NCBI RefSeq assembly: GCF_017353185.1
Contig: NZ_JAFMYV010000005.1
Location: 248,001 to 312,000, forward strand
Length of the DNA stretch: 64,000 nucleotides
Reading direction: 5' to 3'
DNA from: Fibrella rubiginis
Lineage (GTDB): Bacteria > Bacteroidota > Bacteroidia > Cytophagales > Spirosomataceae
How positions within the stretch are numbered: the stretch's first letter is position 1; every line of letters starts with the position of its first letter. The notes under the pieces are model-generated. The model made no database searches, was not told where the DNA came from, and was given only the letters and a program-made list of their open reading frames with translations. A program made the translations under genes and the position numbers. Positions 25,403 through 33,601 of the stretch are shown here, piece by piece.

Positions 25403-27823
25403 TCAAAACGGTACCACCACTTTCAGGCTTACGTTGCGACCCATGTTGAACACACCTACGCGGCCCGTGGCGTTATTGGCGTCGAGGTATTTGAGACGGC
25501 TTTGGTGGGCCTGGTAAATTACGTCGAAGAGGTTCGTGGCTGAGACGTAAACTGAAAACAGTGTTCGTTTAGCATTGCTGGTGACGTCGCCGCCTGCGCC
25601 GAGGTGTACCAGCGTGTAGCCGGGGGTGGCCGTTTCGGTATTCGAGGCCGCCAGAAAACGGTCCTGACGTTGGGTGATTTCCAGGTCCAGCGTGGCATAC
25701 AGGTTGCGAAAGCGGTTGCCCCATCGGTCACGGCTGAGACGTAGTTGCGTTACCCAGCGGGGGGCGGGCATGAAGGGCAGAAACTGGGCATCATCTGTTG
25801 TGGCCGAGAGGTTGCGCCCAAACACCGCCGAATAGGTCTGCGTCAGCGAAAACCACCGCGCTGCTGCCGGATTATACGTCACGGTGCCTTCCAGTCCCTG
25901 CAACCGGGCATCGCCCTGGGCGTAGCGGAAAACAGGTATGCTGCCCTGGTAGAGCGAATCGGTGCCCGCCCGGTTCAGCACCCGCTCCGAATAGATGTAG
26001 TGCCCAATGCTATTCTGAAACAAACTCACATCGGCGTACCAGTTGCGGCTTTCGTAGGTGAGGCCCACGTCGCCCTGATAGGCCACTTCCGGCACGGCGT
26101 CGGTCTTGCCGATCTCGTAGCGGAACGTACCCGCATGCACCCCGTTCGATGACAACTCCGGGACGGTAGGCGCCCGGAACCCGCGCGACAGGTTAGCCCG
26201 GATGTTTAGCTTTTCGGTCAGGGAATACACCGCGCCCAGGCTGGCCGATACGTTGCGGTAGGTTTTGTCGACACCCGCAAATCGCTCTGAATTAGGCCCC
26301 TGCGGACGAACCTGAAAAGCACCGTCGGCGTCGATGTAGAGTTTGTTGATGCCCAACAGCCGGATGTCGTAGCGTAGCCCCCCGCTGATTTTCAACGGGC
26401 CAATGGATTTTTTGGCAAACCCGAACACGCCATTATCAAAGAGTGTATAATTAGGATACAGCGCCTGATAGCCTTGATTGTCAAGCGATTGTAACATGCC
26501 ATTGCTGCCCGTAGTGATCTCCCAGTTGCGGCATACGGGTAGGTTATACCGAACGTCGTAGTAGTTGGTATGGAGCAACAAACCCAGCTGCGCCTGAAAA
26601 GGGCGGGCTACATCGGCAAATTCGTCGCGGTTGTTGCGGGCGTAGCTGATGTTGAGGGTGAGCGACCCGCCGTTTTTAAACTGGAGCAGGTTATTGAGCG
26701 ACAGCTTGCCGTTGATGAGGTGCTGCGAGTTGTAAGGCAAAAACGCCCGGCTGTTCAGTTCGTCGTCCGTTACGGGGCGGTCCCTGGCTGAGCCATCAGG
26801 TAAGAGAGTTGGGGTGGTAAACCGGCCTGTTTGGGTGTCGCGGGTGCCGTTGATGATGTTGAAGCGTTGCTCGGTGCGCAGGAAGTATAGCCGCGAATAG
26901 CCCCACCGTTTGTTTAGCCCAATATACCCACTGATGTCGAACAGGTCGGCGTAATTCGACGAGAAAACGCGCCCGTCGGCCCGATTCTGGTAATTATTGG
27001 TCGATTTAGTCGATAGCGTGGTTAGCCAGACAAACCCGTTTTGGTTGCCCGCCGCCTGCACTGATAGCCCCAGCAGGTTGTGGTTGGTTTGGTAGTTGGT
27101 CAGCACCCGCCCCCGTACTTTACCTTCTTCTACCGGTCGCGGCGACAGGGCCGTAACCACGCCCCCCAGCCCGTCGGAGCCGTAGATGAGACTGCCCGCC
27201 CCCCGGATGATCTCGTAGCGGTCTACCGAATATTCGTCCAGTTGAATGCTGTGTTCTTCTCCCCACTGGTTGTCTTCCTGCCGGATACCGTCGTGCATGG
27301 TGATGACCCGATTGAACCCCAACCCCCGGATGATGGGCTTACTAAGCCCCGCACCCGTCGTGACCTGCGACATGCCGGGCATTTTGGCTACCGCGTCGAT
27401 CAGGTTAGTCGAGCTTTGCTGCATGAGCCGCAACTGCGACATGGCTGCAATAGGCACCGGACTGTCGCGGATGATTGTCTTGGTCGCCGCCCCCGATACA
27501 ATGACCTCTTCGAGCATCTGAGCGGCGTTTTCCATCACAAAATCCTGGGTGGTGGCTTCCGAAACGGTCACAGCGCGTACCAGCGTTTTGTGCGAAATGT
27601 AGCTCACCTGCACTGTAAATGTTCCGGTAGGCAGGTTAGTGAGCCGATAGGTACCGTCGGTAAGGGTGGTGGCCCCCAGCCGCAGGTCGGGCAGGTAGAT
27701 GGCAGCACCAATAACGGCCTCACCCGATTCGCTGTGGGTAACGCGACCCGACAAGCTATTTTGGGCAAAGCAGGCAAGGATAGACAGCCCATGACAGGCC
27801 ATCAGCACGAAGAGTTTTTTCAT
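25403..27823 (-). CDS. TonB-dependent outer-membrane receptor
   Basis: An 806-residue receptor with a signal peptide, an N-terminal carboxypeptidase-like domain (SGRVTHSESGEAVIGAAIYL, residues 24-110), and a plug (RDSPVPIAAMSQLRLMQ, PGMSQVTTGAGLSKP, IIRGLGFNRVITMHDGIRQ). A 22-strand barrel follows, with TYRNVSASLGAVYSLTEKLN and NLSRGFRAPTVPELSSNGVH. The closest functional relatives by eye are metal and siderophore receptors rather than SusC. A small His-rich exported protein is encoded just upstream, so zinc or another metal is a plausible substrate (inference). Confidence 0.93.
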   Translation of the reverse strand: MKKLFVLMACHGLSILACFAQNSLSGRVTHSESGEAVIGAAIYLPDLRLGATTLTDGTYRLTNLPTGTFTVQVSYISHKTLVRAVTVSEATTQDFVMENAAQMLEEVIVSGAATKTIIRDSPVPIAAMSQLRLMQQSSTNLIDAVAKMPGMSQVTTGAGLSKPIIRGLGFNRVITMHDGIRQEDNQWGEEHSIQLDEYSVDRYEIIRGAGSLIYGSDGLGGVVTALSPRPVEEGKVRGRVLTNYQTNHNLLGLSVQAAGNQNGFVWLTTLSTKSTNNYQNRADGRVFSSNYADLFDISGYIGLNKRWGYSRLYFLRTEQRFNIINGTRDTQTGRFTTPTLLPDGSARDRPVTDDELNSRAFLPYNSQHLINGKLSLNNLLQFKNGGSLTLNISYARNNRDEFADVARPFQAQLGLLLHTNYYDVRYNLPVCRNWEITTGSNGMLQSLDNQGYQALYPNYTLFDNGVFGFAKKSIGPLKISGGLRYDIRLLGINKLYIDADGAFQVRPQGPNSERFAGVDKTYRNVSASLGAVYSLTEKLNIRANLSRGFRAPTVPELSSNGVHAGTFRYEIGKTDAVPEVAYQGDVGLTYESRNWYADVSLFQNSIGHYIYSERVLNRAGTDSLYQGSIPVFRYAQGDARLQGLEGTVTYNPAAARWFSLTQTYSAVFGRNLSATTDDAQFLPFMPAPRWVTQLRLSRDRWGNRFRNLYATLDLEITQRQDRFLAASNTETATPGYTLVHLGAGGDVTSNAKRTLFSVYVSATNLFDVIYQAHQSRLKYLDANNATGRVGVFNMGRNVSLKVVVPF

Positions 27824-27868
27824 GGATGGAACTACGTTGGTGAAATTAACCTATTGACATACAACAGA

Positions 27869-28237
27869 TTACACCAATGGAGGTCCCCTGTGTGAGAAAT
27901 ATACGAACGTGTGTATTAATTTCCCCGTAGCTGGCACTGTTGTCTGTTTGGTAGGCCAGCTATAAACTACATCCGGTATAAATTGAAATGTAGCTACTTC
28001 ATAAAACAAGTAGGGTGTGTGGGCAACGGCATCCAGCCAGATGAGTTCCTGCTTGCTGTGATCAAGCGGCTGAATTGGCCCCGGTGCTTTAGGTAAAAAT
28101 GGGTGAGCATGAACCACCAGCGTGCCATCGGGCAGCCGATGCGCATGGCGGAACACCACAGCGTTGGTCAGCATGAAGAGCTGAACCAGCAGCAGCAGGC
28201 GGGCAATGGCAACGCGATGGAAAAGTACGTGATTCAT
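27869..28237 (-). CDS. Small His-rich exported protein linked to TonB receptor
   Basis: The 122-residue protein begins with a hydrophobic segment (AIARLLLLVQLFMLTNAVVF). A histidine cluster follows, FRHAHRLPDGTLVVHAHPFLP, which could bind metal. It lies 45 bases upstream of the TonB receptor on the same strand, so the two are probably co-transcribed. I do not recognise a named family. The arrangement of a short HxH protein before a receptor recurs in Bacteroidetes (recollection). The 302-base gap upstream (28238-28540) shows no metal-regulator palindrome. Confidence 0.6.
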   Translation of the reverse strand: MNHVLFHRVAIARLLLLVQLFMLTNAVVFRHAHRLPDGTLVVHAHPFLPKAPGPIQPLDHSKQELIWLDAVAHTPYLFYEVATFQFIPDVVYSWPTKQTTVPATGKLIHTFVYFSHRGPPLV

Positions 28238-28402
28238 TAGTAACGCAAAAGTAAGTATGATCCCTATCGGAATGGGGGCCGTTTAAGCGAAGATTGATCA
28301 AGTAACTTATATTAAAATTATGTATTCATAGCGGAGGTTTACAAAAAAGGTTGAGTAGTTTCCTATTAAAATTTAGTCAAAGACAACATATTGAGCAGGC
28401 GG

Positions 28403-28436
28403 TTGTTGTTTTAGTATTAAGTCAAGATTAACTTTG
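28403..28436 (+). promoter_or_regulatory. Candidate promoter of small membrane protein gene
   Basis: A TTGTT element (about 28403-28410) and TAACTTTG (28429-28436, fits TAnnTTTG) are about 20 bases apart. They lie about 105 bases before the start codon at 28541, implying a leader. The rest of the 28238-28540 gap holds nothing recognisable. Confidence 0.45.
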
Positions 28437-28540
28437 ATCGCGTTGAGACAATCTATCGTAACTGACCTGGCATGACATTTGTACTGAGGATAATTGACCA
28501 CAACTTCTACAGTTGTCTAGCCCGTAAAACTAACTAAGAG

Positions 28541-28735
28541 ATGAAGACGATTCGGTTCTATATGATCCTACAATGGGTACTGTTTCTGCCCGTTATTTTG
28601 CCCCTTTGCATGGTATTTGGCGCTTTGCGCGGTGCTGTTCTGATGGCCGAGCGTGTCATTGAGCAGATGGGTACAGACATTAGTTACAAAGCGGCCAATC
28701 AGTCTGCGCAGTCAGAAGCCAAAGCAGGTTGGTAA
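28541..28735 (+). CDS. Small membrane protein, unknown
   Basis: A 64-residue peptide with one or two membrane segments (MILQWVLFLPVILPLCMVFGALRGAVLM) and a polar C-terminus (AANQSAQSEAKAGW). An upstream promoter-like motif and a strong convergent stem-loop just after the stop support a real gene. No family is recognised. Confidence 0.55.
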   Translation: MKTIRFYMILQWVLFLPVILPLCMVFGALRGAVLMAERVIEQMGTDISYKAANQSAQSEAKAGW

Positions 28736-28772
28736 TTGCTCTGTCACGGCTAAAACCGGTACGATAATTGAG

Positions 28773-28813
28773 GCAAAGAGGCGCGCGATCCAGAAGGTCG
28801 CGCGCCTCTTTGC
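28773..28813. terminator. Convergent terminator stem-loop
   Basis: A 16-bp perfect stem, GCAAAGAGGCGCGCGA (28773-28788), pairs with 28798-28813 across a 9-base loop. It lies between convergent genes and ends seven bases before the MoeB-like stop. It likely serves both strands. Confidence 0.75.
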
Positions 28814-28819
28814 TTGATA

Positions 28820-29956
28820 CTAGTAGGTGGCCATTTCTGGTTCAATCTGTTGCGCCCAGGCATGAATACCACCTTCCAGGTTGTAAAGATTGGTGTAACC
28901 CCCCTGCGTGTAAAGGTAGTTGGCCACGTTGGCGCTACGGATGCCGTGATGACAATACACCACCACAGGCCTGTCTGTTGGTATGCGCTTGCGGTTGGAT
29001 GAAGTAGCCGCAATCAAACCCACCGGAATAAGCACCGCACCATCCAGATGGCACAGGTCGTATTCTTCGCGTTCCCGTACATCGAGCAGAAAAATATCCT
29101 CACCCTGCGCCAGCCGGTCGGCTAACTCTCTGGCATTTATTAGCTTGGGAGCCTCCGTAGCCGATTTGGCGGGCAGTGTCCGTTTAGCCAGGCCAGCAGT
29201 TGCCAGTTCATAGGCGTCAGCGCGGCGGCGCAGGCGGATGGTTTGACTACTGTGAGTGAGCAGGTCGGTAATGAGGAGTTTCTCGGTCAGGGGTTCGCCA
29301 ATGCCGGTAAGTAATTTCAGCACTTCAGTAGCCTGATACGTACCAATCACACCTGGTAAAACACCCAGTACACCTGTTTCGGCGCAGTTTGGTATTTCCA
29401 TCTGGCTTGGCTCTTCAGGAAAAACGCAACGATACGTAGGACCACGATCACCACTGGGCAGCGGGGCGTTGAAAATAGCCACCTGCCCTTCGTAGCGGTG
29501 AATGGCCCCGTACACAAATGGTTTGTCGAGTGTAACGCAATGGTCGTTAATGAGGTAACGTACACCGAAATTGTCTGTACAATCAATCACCACATCATAT
29601 GCATTGATCAGCGCGCGGGCATTGCCGGCGTCGAGAGCCTGTACGTGGGCGTCGAAGCGCAGTTCAGGGTTGATGCGTTGCAGATGCCCCACGGCCACTT
29701 TTGCTTTGGGTTGCCCCACATCGCCGGTGGTATAGAGAACCTGACGCTGCAGGTTGCTGAGATCCACTACATCGGGGTCTACCACACCGATGCGTCCTAC
29801 GCCCGCCGCCGTCAGGTAAAGCAACACAGGGCAGCCAAGGCCCCCGGCACCAACGACTAGTACACTGGCATTTTTGACGACAAGTTGTCCTTCGACGCCC
29901 CACTCGGGTAGCTTAAGGTGCTTTTGGTAACGGGTTTGTTCAGAGGGTGTCAGCAT
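28820..29956 (-). CDS. moeB: MoeB/ThiF-type adenylyltransferase fused to rhodanese
   Basis: 378 residues. The E1-like domain (about 1-245) has the ATP motif VVGAGGLGCPVLLYL, GVVDPDVVDLSNLQRQVLY and the catalytic-cysteine segment IPNCAETGVLGVLPGVIG. The C-terminal rhodanese domain (about 275-370) has the active loop YCHHGIRSANVA. Such fusions adenylate the C-terminus of a small sulfur-carrier protein (MoaD or ThiS) and pass sulfur to it. No moa or thi genes are adjacent, so the pathway is unresolved. The two zinc CxxC motifs found in many MoeB proteins are not apparent. Confidence 0.9.
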   Translation of the reverse strand: MLTPSEQTRYQKHLKLPEWGVEGQLVVKNASVLVVGAGGLGCPVLLYLTAAGVGRIGVVDPDVVDLSNLQRQVLYTTGDVGQPKAKVAVGHLQRINPELRFDAHVQALDAGNARALINAYDVVIDCTDNFGVRYLINDHCVTLDKPFVYGAIHRYEGQVAIFNAPLPSGDRGPTYRCVFPEEPSQMEIPNCAETGVLGVLPGVIGTYQATEVLKLLTGIGEPLTEKLLITDLLTHSSQTIRLRRRADAYELATAGLAKRTLPAKSATEAPKLINARELADRLAQGEDIFLLDVREREEYDLCHLDGAVLIPVGLIAATSSNRKRIPTDRPVVVYCHHGIRSANVANYLYTQGGYTNLYNLEGGIHAWAQQIEPEMATY

Positions 29957-30062
29957 GGTGGTAGGAAAACAAACTGTTCAATGAACGTAAAATTGCCTTA
30001 ATTATCTCGCCTACCGAATAACTATTTTTTGGGGGGTAGCGCGGTTATGGTAGCTAACGCAG

Positions 30063-30095
30063 CAGCCCCCATTCGCGGCTAACGAATGGGGGCTG
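30063..30095 (-). terminator. Stem-loop after DUF4394 gene
   Basis: A 13-bp perfect stem CAGCCCCCATTCG (30063-30075) pairs with 30083-30095, with a 7-base loop. It lies 22 bases past the stop at 30118. No T-run follows on the minus strand, so efficiency is uncertain. Confidence 0.55.
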
Positions 30096-30117
30096 TCAGC
30101 GCTGTTACTCAAGGTGA

Positions 30118-31641
30118 TCAGAACCCCAAACCAAGGGCAAAGCCGCGCACCGTTGGGTTGCCGGGTAGCACAGCACCCGCCGTGGCCGAACCGTTGGTTA
30201 GGTTCACCGAGTATATCCGGGTAGTGCCTCCCACCCGCAACAGTGCATAGGCTATGCCCGACGTGCCGCCAATGTCGAATCCGTTGGCTGCTTCGGCCGT
30301 TAGGCCCAGCGAACCTACGGTTACCAGTGTACCAGCGTTGGGTGGGTTCTGTTGCACCAACATGGCCATGGCTCCCTGATTGTCAATGCCATACAATGTA
30401 GTGGTGGTGGCCCCGGCAAAGTTATTTGTATAGGCTGCCCCTGTCACGTTTGGTGTTCCCGGATTCAAATTACCGTCGGTGGCGGCAATGGTGCCATCAT
30501 TTGGATTAAGACGCAGATTTTGCCCGGTGTTGGTTACCAGTCGAATTCTGTCTACAGTGGGGTTGAAATCAAAACCGGCATCGGTCCCTGAAAGCAGTGT
30601 ACTGAATTGTGAACCCACTGCCGTAGCAGCGCCATTCGATGTGTTGATGGTGTATAACCGACTAGTACTGCCGACGGCATAAAGCTGTCCATTGGCCGGA
30701 CGGAAATCAATGCCATACAGTGTCTCGCCCGATTGCAAACCTGAGAGTGGCTTCGCTAGTGGGGTTGGACTCATTGGATTGAAGATCAATAGGTTCGACG
30801 AGCCATCAATGGCGTAGGCAACAGGGTCGGTGGGGATAGCCAACCCGATAATGGTGCTTGTCAGGTCGCCCAGTTTCTGCAAACGGCCTGTGGTCAGGTT
30901 AATTTGCTGTAACTCTGGTTTACCGCCAAAAATGACCGCCACCAGTCCCGTTCCGTTGGGGGCAATGTCGAAACCAGCAGCACCCGTGATGTCTAAGCCT
31001 AGTGGGCCTACGCTCGTGAGCGTACCGTTGTTGGGCGGGTTCTGGATGTAGAGGCGGTCGGTGGCGGGGTCAATGTCGTAGAGGGTAGTGGTGGTGGCAC
31101 CAGCCTGATTGTTGGTGTAGGCCACTTCCGAAATCATGGCCCCGGCAGCACCGTTGATGGCCCCGTCGGTGGCGGCCACGGTACCCGTTTCTGGGTTAAG
31201 CCGCAGGTCCTGCCCGGTGGTGGTCACAAGCCGGAGCCGATCTACGGTAGGGTTGAAGTCGATGCCTACCACAGCACCGGAAATAGCTGGTGAGAACGGG
31301 GCGGTGCCAATGGCGCGGGCGGCAGCGGTGGCGGTGTTGATAACCACCAGGCGGCTTTGGTTAGTTACGCCATAAAGCTGTCCTGTTGCCGGACGGAAGT
31401 CAATCGACAATACGCGTTCGTCGGTCTGAAGACCGGTGATACCCATGGTGGCCTGTGGAGCCATGGTGTTTCTGATCGACAGCCGGATAAGTTGGTTGCC
31501 ATCGTTGAGAGCATAAACGGTGGCATCGGGCAGGGTCTGGGGGTCGGGGACCATGCGGTGGTCCTGGCAGGCGTTGAGCAATAGAAAAACCCCGGTGGCC
31601 AGTAAACTGGCTAAAAAACGGAGTGGTGTCAGGGAGCGCAT
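30118..31641 (-). CDS. Lipoprotein with two DUF4394 domains
   Basis: About 507 residues starting MRSLTPLRFLASLLATGVFL with lipobox LLNAC. Two homologous halves of about 230 residues each contain the DUF4394 pattern: VYALNDGNQLIRLS, SIDFRPATGQLYGV, GIDFNPTVDRLRLV then LRLNPETGTVAATDG, and AYTNNQAGATTTTLYDID. The second copy begins VAYAIDGSSNLLIF. The fold is probably a beta-propeller. It is exported and membrane-anchored. Its function is unknown. Confidence 0.88.
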   Translation of the reverse strand: MRSLTPLRFLASLLATGVFLLLNACQDHRMVPDPQTLPDATVYALNDGNQLIRLSIRNTMAPQATMGITGLQTDERVLSIDFRPATGQLYGVTNQSRLVVINTATAAARAIGTAPFSPAISGAVVGIDFNPTVDRLRLVTTTGQDLRLNPETGTVAATDGAINGAAGAMISEVAYTNNQAGATTTTLYDIDPATDRLYIQNPPNNGTLTSVGPLGLDITGAAGFDIAPNGTGLVAVIFGGKPELQQINLTTGRLQKLGDLTSTIIGLAIPTDPVAYAIDGSSNLLIFNPMSPTPLAKPLSGLQSGETLYGIDFRPANGQLYAVGSTSRLYTINTSNGAATAVGSQFSTLLSGTDAGFDFNPTVDRIRLVTNTGQNLRLNPNDGTIAATDGNLNPGTPNVTGAAYTNNFAGATTTTLYGIDNQGAMAMLVQQNPPNAGTLVTVGSLGLTAEAANGFDIGGTSGIAYALLRVGGTTRIYSVNLTNGSATAGAVLPGNPTVRGFALGLGF

Positions 31642-31772
31642 AGTCGTAGGCTTTTTCGGTTTGAAACAGTAAGCACCGTCTACAGACGGGCGGCACTGAA
31701 CCATACGGCGTTACGGCCTGACTGGATGTTGCTGATTAAAAAGAAATTAAAGCATAGAGTTGGAAAATTATT

Positions 31773-31796
31773 CAGCGGCCGAGGCCTCGGCCGCTG
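31773..31796. repeat. 24-base perfect palindrome without loop
   Basis: CAGCGGCCGAGG followed directly by its inverse forms an uninterrupted palindrome of 24 bases, very GC-rich in an AT-rich spacer. It lies between the divergent DUF4394 and 31884 genes and could be a dimeric protein site or cruciform. It is not a heptad element. Confidence 0.85.
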
Positions 31797-31847
31797 GCGT
31801 AAGAGCTAGGTTGTTAGCTCGGTAGATGAGCATGCACGAAGAGCCTC

Positions 31848-31855
31848 TATCTTTG
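31848..31855 (+). promoter_or_regulatory. Candidate -7 box for the 31884 gene
   Basis: TATCTTTG fits TAnnTTTG and lies 28 bases before the start codon. No good -33 element is seen. Confidence 0.45.
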
Positions 31856-31883
31856 AGTATTCGTCTAACAAGCCCACTGTGCT

Positions 31884-32438
31884 ATGCCCGCCCTGACTGC
31901 CGATCTGAAACGTGCCGTTGTCGAAATGCCCGAAAAAGAGAAAGACAAACTCCTGATTCGGCTCATCAGCAAAGATCCAATCTTAACAGAAAAACTTGAT
32001 TATGAGTTGGTTGAAGGAAAAACTACCCTCGACCACCGCCGTCAGCTTATTCGTGATCTTACCAACCGGACGGCTAAGCTGGACCCTGATACGGCGGGCT
32101 GGCTGATGATGGATATGCGCACCGTGAGTGGCTACATTACCCGCCATGTGAAAGTGACCAAAGACACCTACGGCGACGTTGATCTTACCCTGCACATGCT
32201 TACGGCTTTTCTGGATAACCACGCCAACCTGTTGAAAACGCTGAATGGCCGAACCGAGAAATGCGCTCAATATGTAGCCAAGCGCACCGACATGTTGCTG
32301 AAGAAGCTCAACAAACTGGACCCTGACTATTTCATGGAATTTGAGGACGATGTAAACCGGCTCCTGCGCCACATGCATACCGGCGCGCTGGCCCATTTTG
32401 CCAAAATGCTGGCCCTACCCAAGACGTGGGGAGGCTGA
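31884..32438 (+). CDS. Conserved helical protein, unknown
   Basis: The 184-residue protein is cytoplasmic and almost wholly alpha-helical by composition, with regular charged heptads (MPEKEKDKLLIRLISKDPILTEK; LDYELVEGKTTLDHRRQLIRDL). No catalytic motif or membrane segment is seen. It resembles widespread Bacteroidetes hypothetical proteins, but I cannot name the family. It is followed by a heptad-repeat element and the TIGR01777 gene on the same strand. Confidence 0.65.
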   Translation: MPALTADLKRAVVEMPEKEKDKLLIRLISKDPILTEKLDYELVEGKTTLDHRRQLIRDLTNRTAKLDPDTAGWLMMDMRTVSGYITRHVKVTKDTYGDVDLTLHMLTAFLDNHANLLKTLNGRTEKCAQYVAKRTDMLLKKLNKLDPDYFMEFEDDVNRLLRHMHTGALAHFAKMLALPKTWGG

Positions 32439-32439
32439 T

Positions 32440-32603
32440 TTTAATGTACAATGAACAATAATGTACGATGAACGATGTACAATGAATAATGTATAGTCGG
32501 TCCGCCGATGCGGTACAATGGGCGTTAACGAACAGCTTCTCGCTCGAAATATGCCGGATGCGAAGACCATTGTTCATTGTTCATTGTACATTATTATTCA
32601 TTA
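32440..32603. repeat. Heptad-array inverted repeat (AATGTAC-type units)
   Basis: The left array (about 32443-32497) contains units such as AATGTAC, AATGAAC and GATGTAC. The right array (32569-32603) is the inverse, ending two bases before the next start codon. About 70 bases of unrelated sequence lie between, so it is looser than the other elements. Confidence 0.75.
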
Positions 32604-32604
32604 C

Positions 32605-33510
32605 ATGGAAACCGTACTTATCACCGGGGGGACCGGTACAATTGGCCGTCGCCTCACTCAATTGCTGCAGGAACAGGGTTATGCCGTTAGCCTGCTCAGC
32701 CGGTCGCCGAAACCGCAGCCGGGTGTGACCACCTACGCCTGGGACGTAGATGCAGGTGAATTGGACCCGCGCGCGCTCGAAAACGCCGACCATATTGTGC
32801 ATCTGGCCGGGGCGGGCATTGCCGACGGACGCTGGACCGACGCCCGTAAACGCGAGATTATCGACAGCCGCACTCGCTCAACAGAACTGCTGGCCGAGGC
32901 CCTTCGCAATACTAAACACCACGTAAAAAGTTTCATAAGTTCTTCGGCCATAGGCTATTACGGCGGAGACACCGGCGACAGGCCCATGTCGGAACATAGC
33001 GCGGCTGGTACTGATTTCCTGGCCAAAGTGACCCGGGCCTGGGAACGGTCCGTAGAGCCCATCGAGGCAATGGGTATTCGTACGGTGCGTATCCGTACAG
33101 GCGTAGTGCTGACCATGGAAGGTGGTGCGTTGCCCAAACTGGTGCAGCCTGTCCGGCTTGGCGCGGGCGCGCCCATTGGCACGGGGCAGCAGTACATTTC
33201 CTGGATTCACATCGACGACATCTGCGCCATGTATATTCAGGCACTGCGCAATCCCGTCTGGAGTGGTGTGTATAATGGCGTGGCCCCGAAGCCCGTCACC
33301 AACGCCGACCTCACCCGGCTCATTGCCAAGGTGCTGGACAAGCCCATGGTTCTACCCAATATTCCGGCGTTTGTGATTAAGCTGATGTTTGGCGAACTGG
33401 CCATTACCGTGTTGGGCAGCAGCTTCGTCCTCAACCGCCGCATCACCGAAGAAACCACTTTCCAGTACAAATTCCCGGATCTGCGGAAGGCGCTGGAGGA
33501 TTTATTATAA
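32605..33510 (+). CDS. TIGR01777-family SDR epimerase
   Basis: 301 residues starting METVLITGGTGTIGRRLTQL, with the NAD(P) motif TGGTGTIG, VHLAGAGIADGRWTDARKREI (the family hallmark), SSSAIGYYG with the catalytic Tyr, WISWIHIDDICAMY-like IHIDDI, and the C-terminal DUF1731 region (NAVAPKPVTN-type, KPMVLPNIPAFVIKLMFGE). The family (YfcH/SulA-like) is an NAD(P)-binding protein of unknown substrate. The ATG at 32605 is preferred over a TTG-type start inside the repeat. Confidence 0.92.
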   Translation: METVLITGGTGTIGRRLTQLLQEQGYAVSLLSRSPKPQPGVTTYAWDVDAGELDPRALENADHIVHLAGAGIADGRWTDARKREIIDSRTRSTELLAEALRNTKHHVKSFISSSAIGYYGGDTGDRPMSEHSAAGTDFLAKVTRAWERSVEPIEAMGIRTVRIRTGVVLTMEGGALPKLVQPVRLGAGAPIGTGQQYISWIHIDDICAMYIQALRNPVWSGVYNGVAPKPVTNADLTRLIAKVLDKPMVLPNIPAFVIKLMFGELAITVLGSSFVLNRRITEETTFQYKFPDLRKALEDLL

Positions 33511-33597
33511 GACTGTTTAAAGTTCAAAGTCTAAAGTTGTCGCCTCGACAGACCGGTTCGGCAACTTTAGACTTTGAACCTTAAACTTTAAACAGTC
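33511..33597. repeat. Heptad hairpin with arms differing by one unit
   Basis: The left arm (33511-33539) has units of the GTTYAAA type. The right arm (33562-33597) is its inverse plus exactly one extra seven-base unit (GTTTAAG), a direct sign of unit gain or loss. It sits between convergent genes. Confidence 0.92.
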
Positions 33598-33601
33598 TCC
33601 T

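Noticed and set aside
27080..27895. Plus-strand 271-codon frame over the TonB receptor
   Set aside because: It is antisense to receptor plug motifs and low-complexity in composition.
28238..28540. Zur or Fur box upstream of the TonB receptor pair
   Set aside because: No adequate palindrome was visible in this spacer.
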